This document shows, piece by piece, positions 1 to 6,679 of a stretch of 11,980 bases of DNA; within the stretch, counting starts at the first letter, position 1, and each line of letters begins with the position of its first letter. Source of the stretch: UBA1231 sp045652765 (lineage in GTDB: Bacteria; Bacillota_I; Bacilli_A; ML615J-28; CAG-313). Where the stretch lies: contig JAZOLG010000002.1 of NCBI GenBank assembly GCA_045652765.1, positions 1-11,980 of the forward strand, read 5' to 3'. The notes below the pieces were generated by a model, which did not search any database, had not been told where the DNA came from, and saw nothing but the letters and a program-made list of their open reading frames with translations. The position numbers and the translations under genes were made by a program.

Positions 1-557
1 ACAAAACTTCCAGAATATAATGTATCACCAACAGTTTTTCTAATTGGTATAGATTCACCTGTTAATTGTGATTCATTAACTTCGATTTCACCTTCTTGAA
101 GAATAGAATCTGTAGGAATAGCTTTACCAGGCGTTAAATAAATAACATCATCTAAAACAATATCTGTAATTTTTACTTCTTTCTTTTCTCCATTTCTTAT
201 AACTACTGCGTTAGGCGCAGATTGTAGCGATAATTTATCAATAATTTTCTTAGATTTAATTTCTTGAAAAATTCCAATAAAAGTATTAAATAATACAATA
301 AATACAAATGTATAGTTAGATGCAGGAACTTTAGCTGATAACAATAACAAAAATATGATTAAAAACATCATATTAAAAAAGGTAAAAATATTATTAACAA
401 TAATAGAAAGTATTGTTTTATTACTACCCATTGTAACAACATTGTTCAATCCTTGCTCAATACGGTTATATACTTGATCATCACTTAAACCATGTTTAAT
501 TGATGGATTAAATCTTTTAGCTTCTTTTTGATTAATAAAATTTTTCTTCTTAGGCAT
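1..557 (-). CDS. Cation-transporting P-type ATPase, N-terminal part (runs off the window)
   Basis: A membrane ATP-driven cation pump by family; the transported ion cannot be told from this part. About 185 codons are present. After a basic, soluble N-terminus (including a GLSDDQVYNR segment typical of the cation ATPase N-terminal domain) come two hydrophobic helices at about residues 50-74 and 82-98. The actuator domain follows, with the family's LTGES loop at 165-169. The phosphorylated DKTG aspartate, the nucleotide-binding domain and the later membrane helices lie beyond position 1. The start at 557 is supported by a GAGGTGGA ribosome site at about 560-567 and a strong promoter at 586-614. 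It is transcribed away from the amidotransferase-like gene at 694. Family membership is confident; Ca2+, Mg2+ or another ion is open. Confidence 0.9.
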   Translation of the reverse strand, partial: MPKKKNFINQKEAKRFNPSIKHGLSDDQVYNRIEQGLNNVVTMGSNKTILSIIVNNIFTFFNMMFLIIFLLLLSAKVPASNYTFVFIVLFNTFIGIFQEIKSKKIIDKLSLQSAPNAVVIRNGEKKEVKITDIVLDDVIYLTPGKAIPTDSILQEGEIEVNESQLTGESIPIRKTVGDTLYSGSF

Positions 558-585
558 ACTCCACCTCTATCTTTACAGTATACTT

Positions 586-614
586 ATTATACTACAAAAT
601 CACTTTTTCTGCAA
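586..614 (-). promoter_or_regulatory. Sigma-A promoter of the P-type ATPase gene
   Basis: Read on the minus strand: TTGCAG (614-609), a 17-base spacer and a perfect TATAAT (591-586), about 29 bases before the ATG. A perfect 6-bp inverted repeat, AGTATA-N5-TATACT (577-593), lies over the -10 box and could be a repressor site; in such AT-rich DNA it could also be chance. Confidence 0.8.
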
Positions 615-655
615 GAAGATTTATTATTTGTTTTTCACAACAATTTCATGATTTA

Positions 656-664
656 TGGTAAAAT
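656..664 (+). promoter_or_regulatory. Probable extended -10 promoter for the amidotransferase/NUDIX unit
   Basis: TGG followed by TAAAAT (659-664) forms an extended -10 element about 30 bases before the ATG at 694. The best -35 candidate is TTCACA (634-639), at a long 19-base spacing, so recognition would rest mainly on the TGn extension. Confidence 0.5.
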
Positions 665-693
665 ATATAAGATAAAAAAACAAGGAGGTTATT

Positions 694-1386
694 ATGCAAA
701 AACCTATCATTGGTATTGTTCCAAGAACAGAATATGTAAATACAAATTACCGCGTTCAAGTAAATTATTCATATCTTGAACCATTTAATCAACGAGATAT
801 TACCCCAATTATCTTACCTTTAAATTCAAAAAACATTGAAGAACTGCTTCCCCTTTGTTCAGGTTTCTTAGTTCCTGGTGGAGATGATATTAATCCAGAA
901 TATTATAGTGAAGCAAATGAAGGTGACTCTAAAGATGTTGATGCAAACTTAGACACACTTGACAAAATAGTTTTAGAATACGCCATGAAACATCATGTAC
1001 CAACTCTTGGTATTTGTCGCGGTATTCAATCAATTGCTGCATTTCTAGGTGGTTCACTTCATCAAGATATTAAAAAAGCTGGTCTTAACAATGAAGAAAT
1101 TGACCATAAACACATGGTTAAAAATACATTTAATCATCCATTTAATAATTTATTTGCCAGCAATTTTGAAATTAATTCCTATCACCATCAAGCTGTAAAA
1201 AAAGTACCCGAAGATTTTGTTGTAACATTTATGCACAATGATATTATTGAAGGTATGCACCATCATGCTCTGCCAATTTTTGGTGTTCAATGGCATCCAG
1301 AACGATTTGACACGCTTGAAAGTAAAATAATTTTTGACTATTTTGTAAATTTAGTAAGAGAATATTATGCGAAAAGAAATTTATAA
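694..1386 (+). CDS. Gamma-glutamyl-gamma-aminobutyrate hydrolase-like protein (class I glutamine amidotransferase fold, peptidase C26)
   Basis: A soluble hydrolase predicted to cleave gamma-glutamyl amide bonds, as PuuD does in putrescine breakdown; the substrate here is not determined. The 230-residue length fits the family. Visible hallmarks are PGGDDINP at 61-68, the nucleophile elbow LGICRG with Cys108, the INSYHHQAV segment at 160-168, and VQWHPE, which gives His201 and Glu203 to complete the Cys-His-Glu triad. The start is fixed by an AAGGAGG site at 683-688, six bases before the ATG. The gene overlaps the NUDIX gene by 20 bases, implying one transcript and translational coupling. No other polyamine gene is nearby, so a general gamma-glutamyl peptide clean-up role is equally possible. 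Confidence 0.88.
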   Translation: MQKPIIGIVPRTEYVNTNYRVQVNYSYLEPFNQRDITPIILPLNSKNIEELLPLCSGFLVPGGDDINPEYYSEANEGDSKDVDANLDTLDKIVLEYAMKHHVPTLGICRGIQSIAAFLGGSLHQDIKKAGLNNEEIDHKHMVKNTFNHPFNNLFASNFEINSYHHQAVKKVPEDFVVTFMHNDIIEGMHHHALPIFGVQWHPERFDTLESKIIFDYFVNLVREYYAKRNL

Positions 1387-1885
1387 AGGTCCTATTTTTA
1401 CATTAGAACAATTTGAGGTTGAAATAAATAATAAAAAATATAAGCGTGATGTCTTAACTCATGCTCCGGCGGTCGCAATCTTAACAAAAGTGAACGATCA
1501 ATTCATTTTTGTAAAACAATTACGCTATGGTATAATGAAAGAGACATTAGAAATACCAGCCGGTCTAGTCGATCTAAATGAATCAATCTTTGAAGCTTGT
1601 TCTAGAGAACTTCAAGAAGAAATTGGCTTAAAACCAAAAAATCTAAATTACTTATATTCACTTTATGCCGTTCCTGCTTACTGTGATGAGGTTGTATACT
1701 TATTCTATTGTGATGAATTTGAAGTAAATCAATTACCACAAGATGATGATGAACAAATTGAAATTGTAAAAATGAATTTAGATCAAGTAATTAAAGAACT
1801 TAATAAACCTAATACTTTATTTGACATGAAAACAGTAATTGCAATTCAACATTATCTTTTAAAAATAAAACATGATGAAAATTAA
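1367..1885 (+). CDS. NUDIX hydrolase, ADP-ribose pyrophosphatase type
   Basis: Predicted to hydrolyse nucleoside diphosphates linked to another group, most likely ADP-ribose, to AMP plus sugar phosphate in the cytosol. The 172-residue protein carries a perfect NUDIX box, G-x5-E-x7-R-E-x2-E-E-x-G, at residues 66-88. The segment before it (HAPAVAIL, then FVKQLRYG and LEIPAG) matches the NudF/YffH type rather than MutT. The start lies inside the preceding gene, with only a weak AAGAG site at 1356-1360, so reinitiation by ribosomes finishing the upstream gene is likely. The stop codon sits in the loop of the following terminator hairpin. Exact substrate is inferred. Confidence 0.88.
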   Translation: MRKEIYKGPIFTLEQFEVEINNKKYKRDVLTHAPAVAILTKVNDQFIFVKQLRYGIMKETLEIPAGLVDLNESIFEACSRELQEEIGLKPKNLNYLYSLYAVPAYCDEVVYLFYCDEFEVNQLPQDDDEQIEIVKMNLDQVIKELNKPNTLFDMKTVIAIQHYLLKIKHDEN

Positions 1886-1897
1886 TTCATCATGTTT
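1868..1897. terminator. Bidirectional intrinsic terminator between convergent units
   Basis: CATGATGAA (1871-1879) pairs with TTCATCATG (1886-1894), with AAA/TTT extending the stem. The 6-base loop contains the NUDIX stop codon. A T-run follows on the plus strand (1895-1900) and an A-rich run precedes it (1861-1870), giving a T-run on the minus strand, so it serves both the NUDIX gene and the nuclease lipoprotein gene. Confidence 0.85.
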
Positions 1898-1898
1898 T

Positions 1899-2693
1899 TT
1901 ATTTAAATCTATGATTGTCATAATCATAATTTGGATCAATTTCTCCCCATACTCTTCTTCCGGTATGAGAAACTAATATTTCTGTTTCATAAAATGCATC
2001 AAAATATGGACTATGGCTTGATAATTTCATGGTAGAATAAGCATTTTTTACTAACTCTAAATTTGTTAAGATACCATCTGCCCAAACATATGCTAAATAT
2101 CTATCATAAGTATCAATATGATTTCCATTTGGATCAAATTGTACAACAATTGTTTTTGCATTTTCTAATAATTCTTTCATAAAACTAGATGCTGCTTTTC
2201 CCCACGCTTCTTTTTGATATGTTGATTCTGGTGTATCAACACCTAAGAAACGAACCTTTATATATTCACCATTTTGCGTATAAAAATGAGCTGTATCACC
2301 ATCTATAGCACTTGCTAGAGTTACTTCTTCAATACCATCAGTTTCTAAAGTTTTCCCCTTATAATCTACATTTAATTCAACTGTTGGTAAATCAGTTGGG
2401 AGTGGTAATGCGGTTGTATATACTGTGATTAAATCATTTTTACTAACTTTGTCACCTTTTTTTAAATCTTGGCCATATTTAACAAATTGATCAAATTCAG
2501 ATTCATTATAATAAATTGTATCATAAAATAAGAATTGATAACGAATACCACGCATTTCTAAAGTTTTTGCGATTTCTTCGCGATTTTTCCCATTTAAATC
2601 AGGTAAAATGGCACTATCTGATGGAGTAGCATTTGTACATCCAAATAAGAAAAATAATAATATAAATAATAATAATTTTTTCAAAAACTTCAT
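1899..2693 (-). CDS. Lipoprotein with PASTA-like segment and staphylococcal-nuclease (TNase) domain
   Basis: A predicted surface-anchored nuclease. Residues 1-18 are a lipoprotein signal (KK, then a Leu/Phe-rich core) ending in LFGC with lipidated Cys19. Residues about 29-94 read like one PASTA repeat: LPDLNGKNREEIAKTLE, then a KKGDKVSKND turn and a short final strand. The TNase domain spans about 122-252. Residues aligning with the Staphylococcus enzyme are Asp133 (D21), Arg148 (R35), Asp153 and Thr154 (D40, T41), Glu156 (E43) and Arg198 (R87), so it should be active and Ca2+ dependent. The start has a GAGGTGAT site at 2697-2704. It lies 34 bases after the serine hydrolase gene and has no clear promoter of its own. 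A role in extracellular DNA scavenging is inferred. Confidence 0.87.
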   Translation of the reverse strand: MKFLKKLLLFILLFFLFGCTNATPSDSAILPDLNGKNREEIAKTLEMRGIRYQFLFYDTIYYNESEFDQFVKYGQDLKKGDKVSKNDLITVYTTALPLPTDLPTVELNVDYKGKTLETDGIEEVTLASAIDGDTAHFYTQNGEYIKVRFLGVDTPESTYQKEAWGKAASSFMKELLENAKTIVVQFDPNGNHIDTYDRYLAYVWADGILTNLELVKNAYSTMKLSSHSPYFDAFYETEILVSHTGRRVWGEIDPNYDYDNHRFK

Positions 2694-2727
2694 TTAATCA
2701 CCTCAAATAATTAAACGCAACTTTTTA

Positions 2728-3837
2728 CTATTTCATTTGTTCTTTAAAAATATTTGTTAAAACAGTATAATGGATTTTTGGGATATGATGTGAATGTTCA
2801 TAAACATTTCCACCATTAGTTGCGAAACACACCCCCATTTTTAAATCTTTATTAAATAACATCATACTACGAAGACCATAGGCTGTACCAAAATGACCAT
2901 AAAGTGGAACAGTCAATGCATCTTCATAGATAACCATTTGTAATGCTTTCGCAATATATCCGTCATCATATTCTGTACCACGCCAGTTTTCTTGTAACAT
3001 ATAATCAATTGTTTCTTCTTTTAATACCATATAATCTGTATCAAAAAAACTTTGCATAACTTTTGCTAAATCATTAATGCTAATAAAACATCCTCCAGCA
3101 GGTCCAATATAACTTTCACCAAGAGGCATTTTTTTATATGCACGTTCGACAAAACTTTGACCAGTTCTAATATGTTCGCCGCGATATAAAGTAGCGATAT
3201 TTTCTGGATGTTTTAATTTATATGGGAAATAACTTGCGTCTATATTTAATTTAGAAAATAATACTTCTTGCATAAAATCATCATAGTTTTTACCACTAAT
3301 CTTTTCAATTATACAAGCAAGTATACCACAACCAAAATTACTATATATAAAATGTGTTCCAGGTTCAAAGTCACTAAATGTTAAATCAGAATAATGAGGA
3401 CTATCATTTGGTACTAACATTGTTTGTAGTGGTATTCCTAATATTCTTCCATTAACACCATTATATCCATCTACTCTTGAATCATTTTCCATTTCTTCAT
3501 CGTCAAATCCATCTGTAATTGATGATGTTTGTGTCATAATTTGTCTAGTTGTTATAATATGATTAGGATATTTTGGATTACGTATTTGAAATCCTAAGTA
3601 ATCACTAATATCTTTATCAAGATCTAATAAACCATCTTCAAAAAGCTTCATCGCACCAATTGCTAAAATCGTTTTAGAGATAGACGCAATTCGATAAATC
3701 GTATTAGGTCTTGTTGGTTCTAAATCATTCATTAACCCCATTTGATAATTAATTAAATGACCATCTTTTAAGAATGTTACACTTGCACCTTTTAAATCAA
3801 ATTGTTCACATATTTTAATAAATTCTGTTTTTTCCAT
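2728..3837 (-). CDS. Serine hydrolase of the beta-lactamase/class C (PBP-like) family
   Basis: A serine hydrolase of the class C beta-lactamase fold; the family includes esterases, D-aminopeptidases and peptidases, so real beta-lactam activity should not be assumed. All three active-site motifs are visible in the 369-residue protein: S-x-x-K with Ser52 and Lys55 (SISK), Y-S-N at 165-167, and H-F-G at 315-317 in place of KTG. No signal peptide or membrane segment is seen, so it appears cytosolic although most relatives act outside the cell. I place the start at 3837, not at the ATG at 3858, because an AAGGTG site (3849-3844) lies six bases before it and nothing suitable precedes the longer form. 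It is first in a two-gene unit with the nuclease lipoprotein. Confidence 0.86.
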   Translation of the reverse strand: MEKTEFIKICEQFDLKGASVTFLKDGHLINYQMGLMNDLEPTRPNTIYRIASISKTILAIGAMKLFEDGLLDLDKDISDYLGFQIRNPKYPNHIITTRQIMTQTSSITDGFDDEEMENDSRVDGYNGVNGRILGIPLQTMLVPNDSPHYSDLTFSDFEPGTHFIYSNFGCGILACIIEKISGKNYDDFMQEVLFSKLNIDASYFPYKLKHPENIATLYRGEHIRTGQSFVERAYKKMPLGESYIGPAGGCFISINDLAKVMQSFFDTDYMVLKEETIDYMLQENWRGTEYDDGYIAKALQMVIYEDALTVPLYGHFGTAYGLRSMMLFNKDLKMGVCFATNGGNVYEHSHHIPKIHYTVLTNIFKEQMK

Positions 3838-3858
3838 ATTATTCACCTTACATATCAT

Positions 3859-3887
3859 ATTCTATCATGTTTTATCGATTTATGCAA
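3859..3887 (-). promoter_or_regulatory. Probable promoter for the serine hydrolase/nuclease unit
   Basis: On the minus strand TTGCAT (3887-3882), a 17-base spacer and TAGAAT (3864-3859), about 21 bases before the ATG at 3837. The -35 box is a moderate match and touches the left arm of the inverted repeat at 3887-3917. Confidence 0.55.
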
Positions 3888-3917
3888 AAAATGTACATCA
3901 AACTATTATACATTTTT
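3887..3917. repeat. Inverted repeat between divergent promoters, possible operator
   Basis: AAAAATGTA (3887-3895) and TACATTTTT (3909-3917) are perfect 9-base arms separated by 13 bases. They touch the -35 regions of both divergent promoters. Arm centres are about 22 bases (two helix turns) apart, as expected for a dimeric DNA-binding protein. It could be chance in AT-rich DNA. Confidence 0.4.
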
Positions 3918-3935
3918 GTTAAAATTTGATATAAT
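3907..3935 (+). promoter_or_regulatory. Promoter for the RCK_C membrane protein/udk unit
   Basis: TATACA (3907-3912), a 17-base spacer and a perfect TATAAT (3930-3935), with a TGA extension just before the -10 box. It lies about 25 bases before the ATG at 3960. The -35 box matches the consensus at only four of six bases; the extended -10 should compensate. Confidence 0.75.
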
Positions 3936-3946
3936 ATATTTAACAA
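3916..3946. repeat. Inverted repeat straddling the -10 box, possible operator
   Basis: TTGTTAAA (3916-3923) and TTTAACAA (3939-3946) are perfect 8-base arms with 15 bases between them; the TATAAT box lies in the middle. The right arm reaches the expected transcription start, so it would act on DNA as a repressor site rather than as an RNA hairpin. It overlaps the neighbouring inverted repeat by two bases. Confidence 0.4.
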
Positions 3947-3959
3947 TTATGGAGGACTT

Positions 3960-4949
3960 ATGAGTTTCGAATTATCTATAATATTAATAATGGCACTAAT
4001 AATTTTATATATTATGCTTTTTAATTTTTTCTCAATTTTATTTGTTATATCGGGAATTCCTAAAAAAAGAGCAAAGTTTCAAGCAATATCATTATTTACT
4101 AACTGTGGTTTCACAACAAGTGAAAGTGAGATTATTACAAATAATAAATCAACAAGAAGAATCGCATTAGCATGTATGATTACTGGAAATCTATTTTCTG
4201 TTTTGATTGTATCTTTAATAGTTAATGTTTTAACAACTTTAAGTAATCGTAACGAAGAAGAAACATATTTATCTATTTTTATTGCTTTTTCAATATTCAT
4301 TTTAATACTATTAATATTTAATATACCTTTTGTTAAAAGAGCAGTTGAAAAGCTTTTTAGTATTATGGCGGATAACTTAGTCAACCACAAAAATAAAGAC
4401 AATCGTATTACGGTATTAGACTATTTTGGTAACAACTCAGTTGTTGAAATAAAAATTAAATCAATGCCAGATTGTTTAAAAAATAAAACAATTCATGAAA
4501 GTGGTCTAAAAAAAGATTATGATATTAATATTTTATCGATAAAACGTAATAATCGTACAATTAATATTACAAGAAATACATTAATACAAACAAATGATAC
4601 GATTTTAATGTTTGGAAATTTCGAATTAATTAAAGATATTTTTACTCATAGTATAGATAAATCAAATAAAATATTATCAAAAGATATTAAGGTCAATATT
4701 ATTGATCTAATTGATAATTACGGTAACAATGCCTTAGTAGAAATTACATTAAATAATATACCAAGTTTTATACAAAATAAAACTATTTTCGAAAGTAAAA
4801 TTAAAGAAAACTTTGGATTAAACATAATGATTATAAAAAGAAATGATGAAGCAATTGAAGTTTCAAAAGATACAATGATTGAACAATATGACAATATTAT
4901 TCTTTTTGGTAATTTTGATGTTATAAAATCATTATTCTTAACAGTATAG
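3960..4949 (+). CDS. Membrane protein with two tandem RCK_C (TrkA-C) domains
   Basis: Function unassigned. Three membrane helices are predicted at about 5-31, 67-94 and 102-123, followed by a cytosolic part. Between helices 1 and 2 lies a conserved-looking segment around TNCGFTTSESE (47-57), which I recall from other Firmicutes TrkA-C proteins and which loosely resembles the pore loop of TrkH/KtrB potassium channels. The cytosolic part holds two copies of an RCK_C-type domain, about 150-229 and 245-328. They align along their length (NNS/ALVE, NKTIxES, IKRN, then FGNF(E/D)(L/V)IK), showing internal duplication. RCK_C domains bind small ligands, including c-di-AMP, in potassium transport regulators, so an ion or nucleotide sensing role is inferred. 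The start has GGAGG at 3951-3955. The stop overlaps the ribosome site of udk, eight bases ahead. Confidence 0.75.
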   Translation: MSFELSIILIMALIILYIMLFNFFSILFVISGIPKKRAKFQAISLFTNCGFTTSESEIITNNKSTRRIALACMITGNLFSVLIVSLIVNVLTTLSNRNEEETYLSIFIAFSIFILILLIFNIPFVKRAVEKLFSIMADNLVNHKNKDNRITVLDYFGNNSVVEIKIKSMPDCLKNKTIHESGLKKDYDINILSIKRNNRTINITRNTLIQTNDTILMFGNFELIKDIFTHSIDKSNKILSKDIKVNIIDLIDNYGNNALVEITLNNIPSFIQNKTIFESKIKENFGLNIMIIKRNDEAIEVSKDTMIEQYDNIILFGNFDVIKSLFLTV

Positions 4950-4957
4950 GAGAAAAT

Positions 4958-5575
4958 ATGGCAAAAATATTAGGTATTGCAGGTGGAACTGCATCAGGCA
5001 AAACTACAGTCGCAAAAAAACTAAAACAACTAGCTGAACCATTTGGAAAAGTTTCCATGTTACGTCTTGATGACTATTATAAAGATTTATCACATTTAAG
5101 TCTTTCAGAAAGAAAAAAAGTCAATTTTGATCATCCTGATTCTTATGACTTTGAATTAATCTTAGAACATATAAACGATTTATTAAATGGTAAATCTATA
5201 GAAAAACCCATTTATGACTTTGTTTTATCAGTTAGATCAAAAGAAACCGAAACAATTGAACCTAGTGATGTAATAATTATTGAAGGCATCATGATTTTTA
5301 CTGATGAAAGATTAAGAAATCTTTTTGATATGAAAATATATGTTGATACACCTGATGATATTAGATTTATTAGACGTTTAAAAAGAGATATTCGTGATCG
5401 TGGTAGATCTTTAGAATCCGTTGTTAATCAATATTTAACAACCGTTCGTCCAATGCATCATAGTTTTGTAGAGCCATCAAAAAGATATGCCGATATTATT
5501 GTGCCTGAGGGTGGAAAAAACGAAGTTGCGATTGACATATTAATTACTAAAATTAAATCTTTCTTAAAAAAATAG
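4958..5575 (+). CDS. udk: Uridine kinase
   Basis: Phosphorylates uridine and cytidine to UMP and CMP in pyrimidine salvage, in the cytosol. The 205-residue length is typical. Visible motifs are the P-loop GGTASGKT at 9-16, the catalytic/substrate segment LDDYYKD at 37-43, NFDHPDSYDF at 56-65, the substrate-side PIYDF at 84-88, EGIMIF at 109-114, and the Arg-rich lid RFIRRLKRDIRDRGR at 136-150. The YADIIVPEGG segment near the end is also characteristic. Its AGGAGA ribosome site (4948-4953) overlaps the stop of the upstream RCK_C gene, so the two are co-transcribed. A terminator hairpin begins at its stop codon. I see no other pyrimidine gene in the window. Confidence 0.95.
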   Translation: MAKILGIAGGTASGKTTVAKKLKQLAEPFGKVSMLRLDDYYKDLSHLSLSERKKVNFDHPDSYDFELILEHINDLLNGKSIEKPIYDFVLSVRSKETETIEPSDVIIIEGIMIFTDERLRNLFDMKIYVDTPDDIRFIRRLKRDIRDRGRSLESVVNQYLTTVRPMHHSFVEPSKRYADIIVPEGGKNEVAIDILITKIKSFLKK

Positions 5576-5606
5576 ACTATTATAAGAAATCTTATAATAG
5601 TCTTTT
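5575..5606. terminator. Bidirectional intrinsic terminator after udk
   Basis: GACTATTATAAGA (5575-5587) is perfectly complementary to TCTTATAATAGTC (5590-5602). The two-base gap means the top pairs open to form the loop. TTTTC plus more T follow, and an A-run at 5566-5572 supplies the T-run for the minus-strand unit ending at 5611. The hairpin starts on the last base of the udk stop codon. Confidence 0.85.
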
Positions 5607-5610
5607 CTTT

Positions 5611-5859
5611 TTACTTATTTTCTTCACTATAAAATATTTTTACAATAATTAAAGAAATAACACTTGTAAATAAGAATAATACCGCAAATTGACCAATTAA
5701 ATCAGTCACAAATGGTTTGCCGGCTTCTTCATGATATGTTAGGGTAAATCCTGCATCTGTAACAAAATGAAAAAAGTAAAAGGCAATACCAAATAATACA
5801 ATCGCTGTAATAAAGCTTATAAGTGATAATTTCAGTAGTTTTTTCTTTGTATCTTTCAT
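5611..5859 (-). CDS. Small two-helix membrane protein, function unknown
   Basis: An 82-residue protein I do not recognise. It has a Lys-rich N-terminus (KDTKKKLLK), two membrane helices at about 12-33 and 55-76, and a short loop between them containing a Tyr-His-Glu-Glu stretch. The ends suggest both termini are inside the cell. I chose the ATG at 5859, four bases after the stop of the TIM-barrel gene, because translation could be coupled there; the upstream ATG at 5895 lies within that gene and has no ribosome site. The local site is weak (AGAG at about 5867-5870). Last gene of the typA unit, running into the bidirectional terminator. No catalytic motif is seen. Confidence 0.6.
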   Translation of the reverse strand: MKDTKKKLLKLSLISFITAIVLFGIAFYFFHFVTDAGFTLTYHEEAGKPFVTDLIGQFAVLFLFTSVISLIIVKIFYSEENK

Positions 5860-5863
5860 AAAT

Positions 5864-6670
5864 CTATCTCTTTTCCAAATATTTATCAATATCATTAGCA
5901 GTTTGTCTTAAATCATCAACTGTATTAAATAACACTTCACTAGAGCACAATCCATCGTATCCAATAAAATTTAGTGTATCAAAGAATAATTGATAATCAA
6001 TAGTTCCACTACCAATTCTTGCATGCTTATCACGTGTACCATCATTATCAGATACATGTAAATGCATTAAATCATCTTTTGTTGATAAAATAAAATCTTT
6101 AATATCTTTTACTTCTTCAATATGACTACAATAGTAATGCGCAACATCAAAAATTAATTTCAAGTTTGGTTCGTTAATTAATTTTTTCATTAAGAAGTAA
6201 TCTTCTTTTGTTTTCATGAATTCTTGTTTACCAATCAAGTTTTCTAACATTATTGTCATACCATATGTACTCGCAAACTGGCATAATTCTTTAATATTTT
6301 TAATCATCAAATTAAATGCATCATTATAATCTAGTGTTCCATCCATATATCCTGGATGAAGAGTAAGTTTTTTAATAGGTAAATTACTAGAAAAAATAAT
6401 TGCGTCTTTAATTCTTTTCATTGTTTGATCTAATTTTTCATAACTTGCTGGATTGTTTTCTCCACCATATGGTAAATGACAGACAAAATCACTTGTATAA
6501 TCAAGATATTCTTTAATACCATTTAAATATATTTGTCGTTCTTCTTCCGTTTTATTATATGGGTAAAAGATTTCACAACCTTGATAAACACCATCAACTA
6601 AAAGTTGCTTATAACTTCTAATTTCTTCAAGTGTACGATTTGGATTAATTGTAAAACTTTTTTTAATCAT
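5864..6670 (-). CDS. TIM-barrel protein of the AP-endonuclease 2 / sugar phosphate isomerase-epimerase superfamily
   Basis: A predicted metal-dependent TIM-barrel enzyme. Candidate metal ligands occur in the expected order: His65 (CHLPYG), His105 (TLHPGY), Glu143 (MLENL), Asp175 and His178 (FDVAH), His205 (HLHVSD), His216 followed by the RIGSGTIDY turn, and Glu245 (SSEVL). The 268 residues fit the family. Endonuclease IV and xylose-isomerase-like epimerases share this layout. Lack of typical Nfo motifs and the low overall match make me favour an isomerase/epimerase, but the substrate is unknown. The start has a TAGGTGA site that overlaps the stop codon of typA, nine bases ahead, so it is translated from the typA transcript. 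Confidence 0.78.
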   Translation of the reverse strand: MIKKSFTINPNRTLEEIRSYKQLLVDGVYQGCEIFYPYNKTEEERQIYLNGIKEYLDYTSDFVCHLPYGGENNPASYEKLDQTMKRIKDAIIFSSNLPIKKLTLHPGYMDGTLDYNDAFNLMIKNIKELCQFASTYGMTIMLENLIGKQEFMKTKEDYFLMKKLINEPNLKLIFDVAHYYCSHIEEVKDIKDFILSTKDDLMHLHVSDNDGTRDKHARIGSGTIDYQLFFDTLNFIGYDGLCSSEVLFNTVDDLRQTANDIDKYLEKR

Positions 6671-6679
6671 TTAATTCAC

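Noticed and set aside
528..779. Plus-strand 83-codon frame
   Set aside because: It covers the divergent promoter region and the start of the hydrolase gene in another frame, has no ribosome site and no recognisable domain.
3838..3858. Upstream ATG for the serine hydrolase (seven extra residues)
   Set aside because: The AAGGTG ribosome site lies between this ATG and the one at 3837, so the shorter form is favoured.
4079..4402. Minus-strand 107-codon frame inside the RCK_C membrane gene
   Set aside because: Antisense to hydrophobic coding sequence; an AT-rich shadow without ribosome site or promoter.
5860..5895. Upstream ATG for the small membrane protein
   Set aside because: It overlaps the TIM-barrel gene and has no ribosome site; the ATG at 5859 gives a typical Lys-rich start just after the upstream stop.
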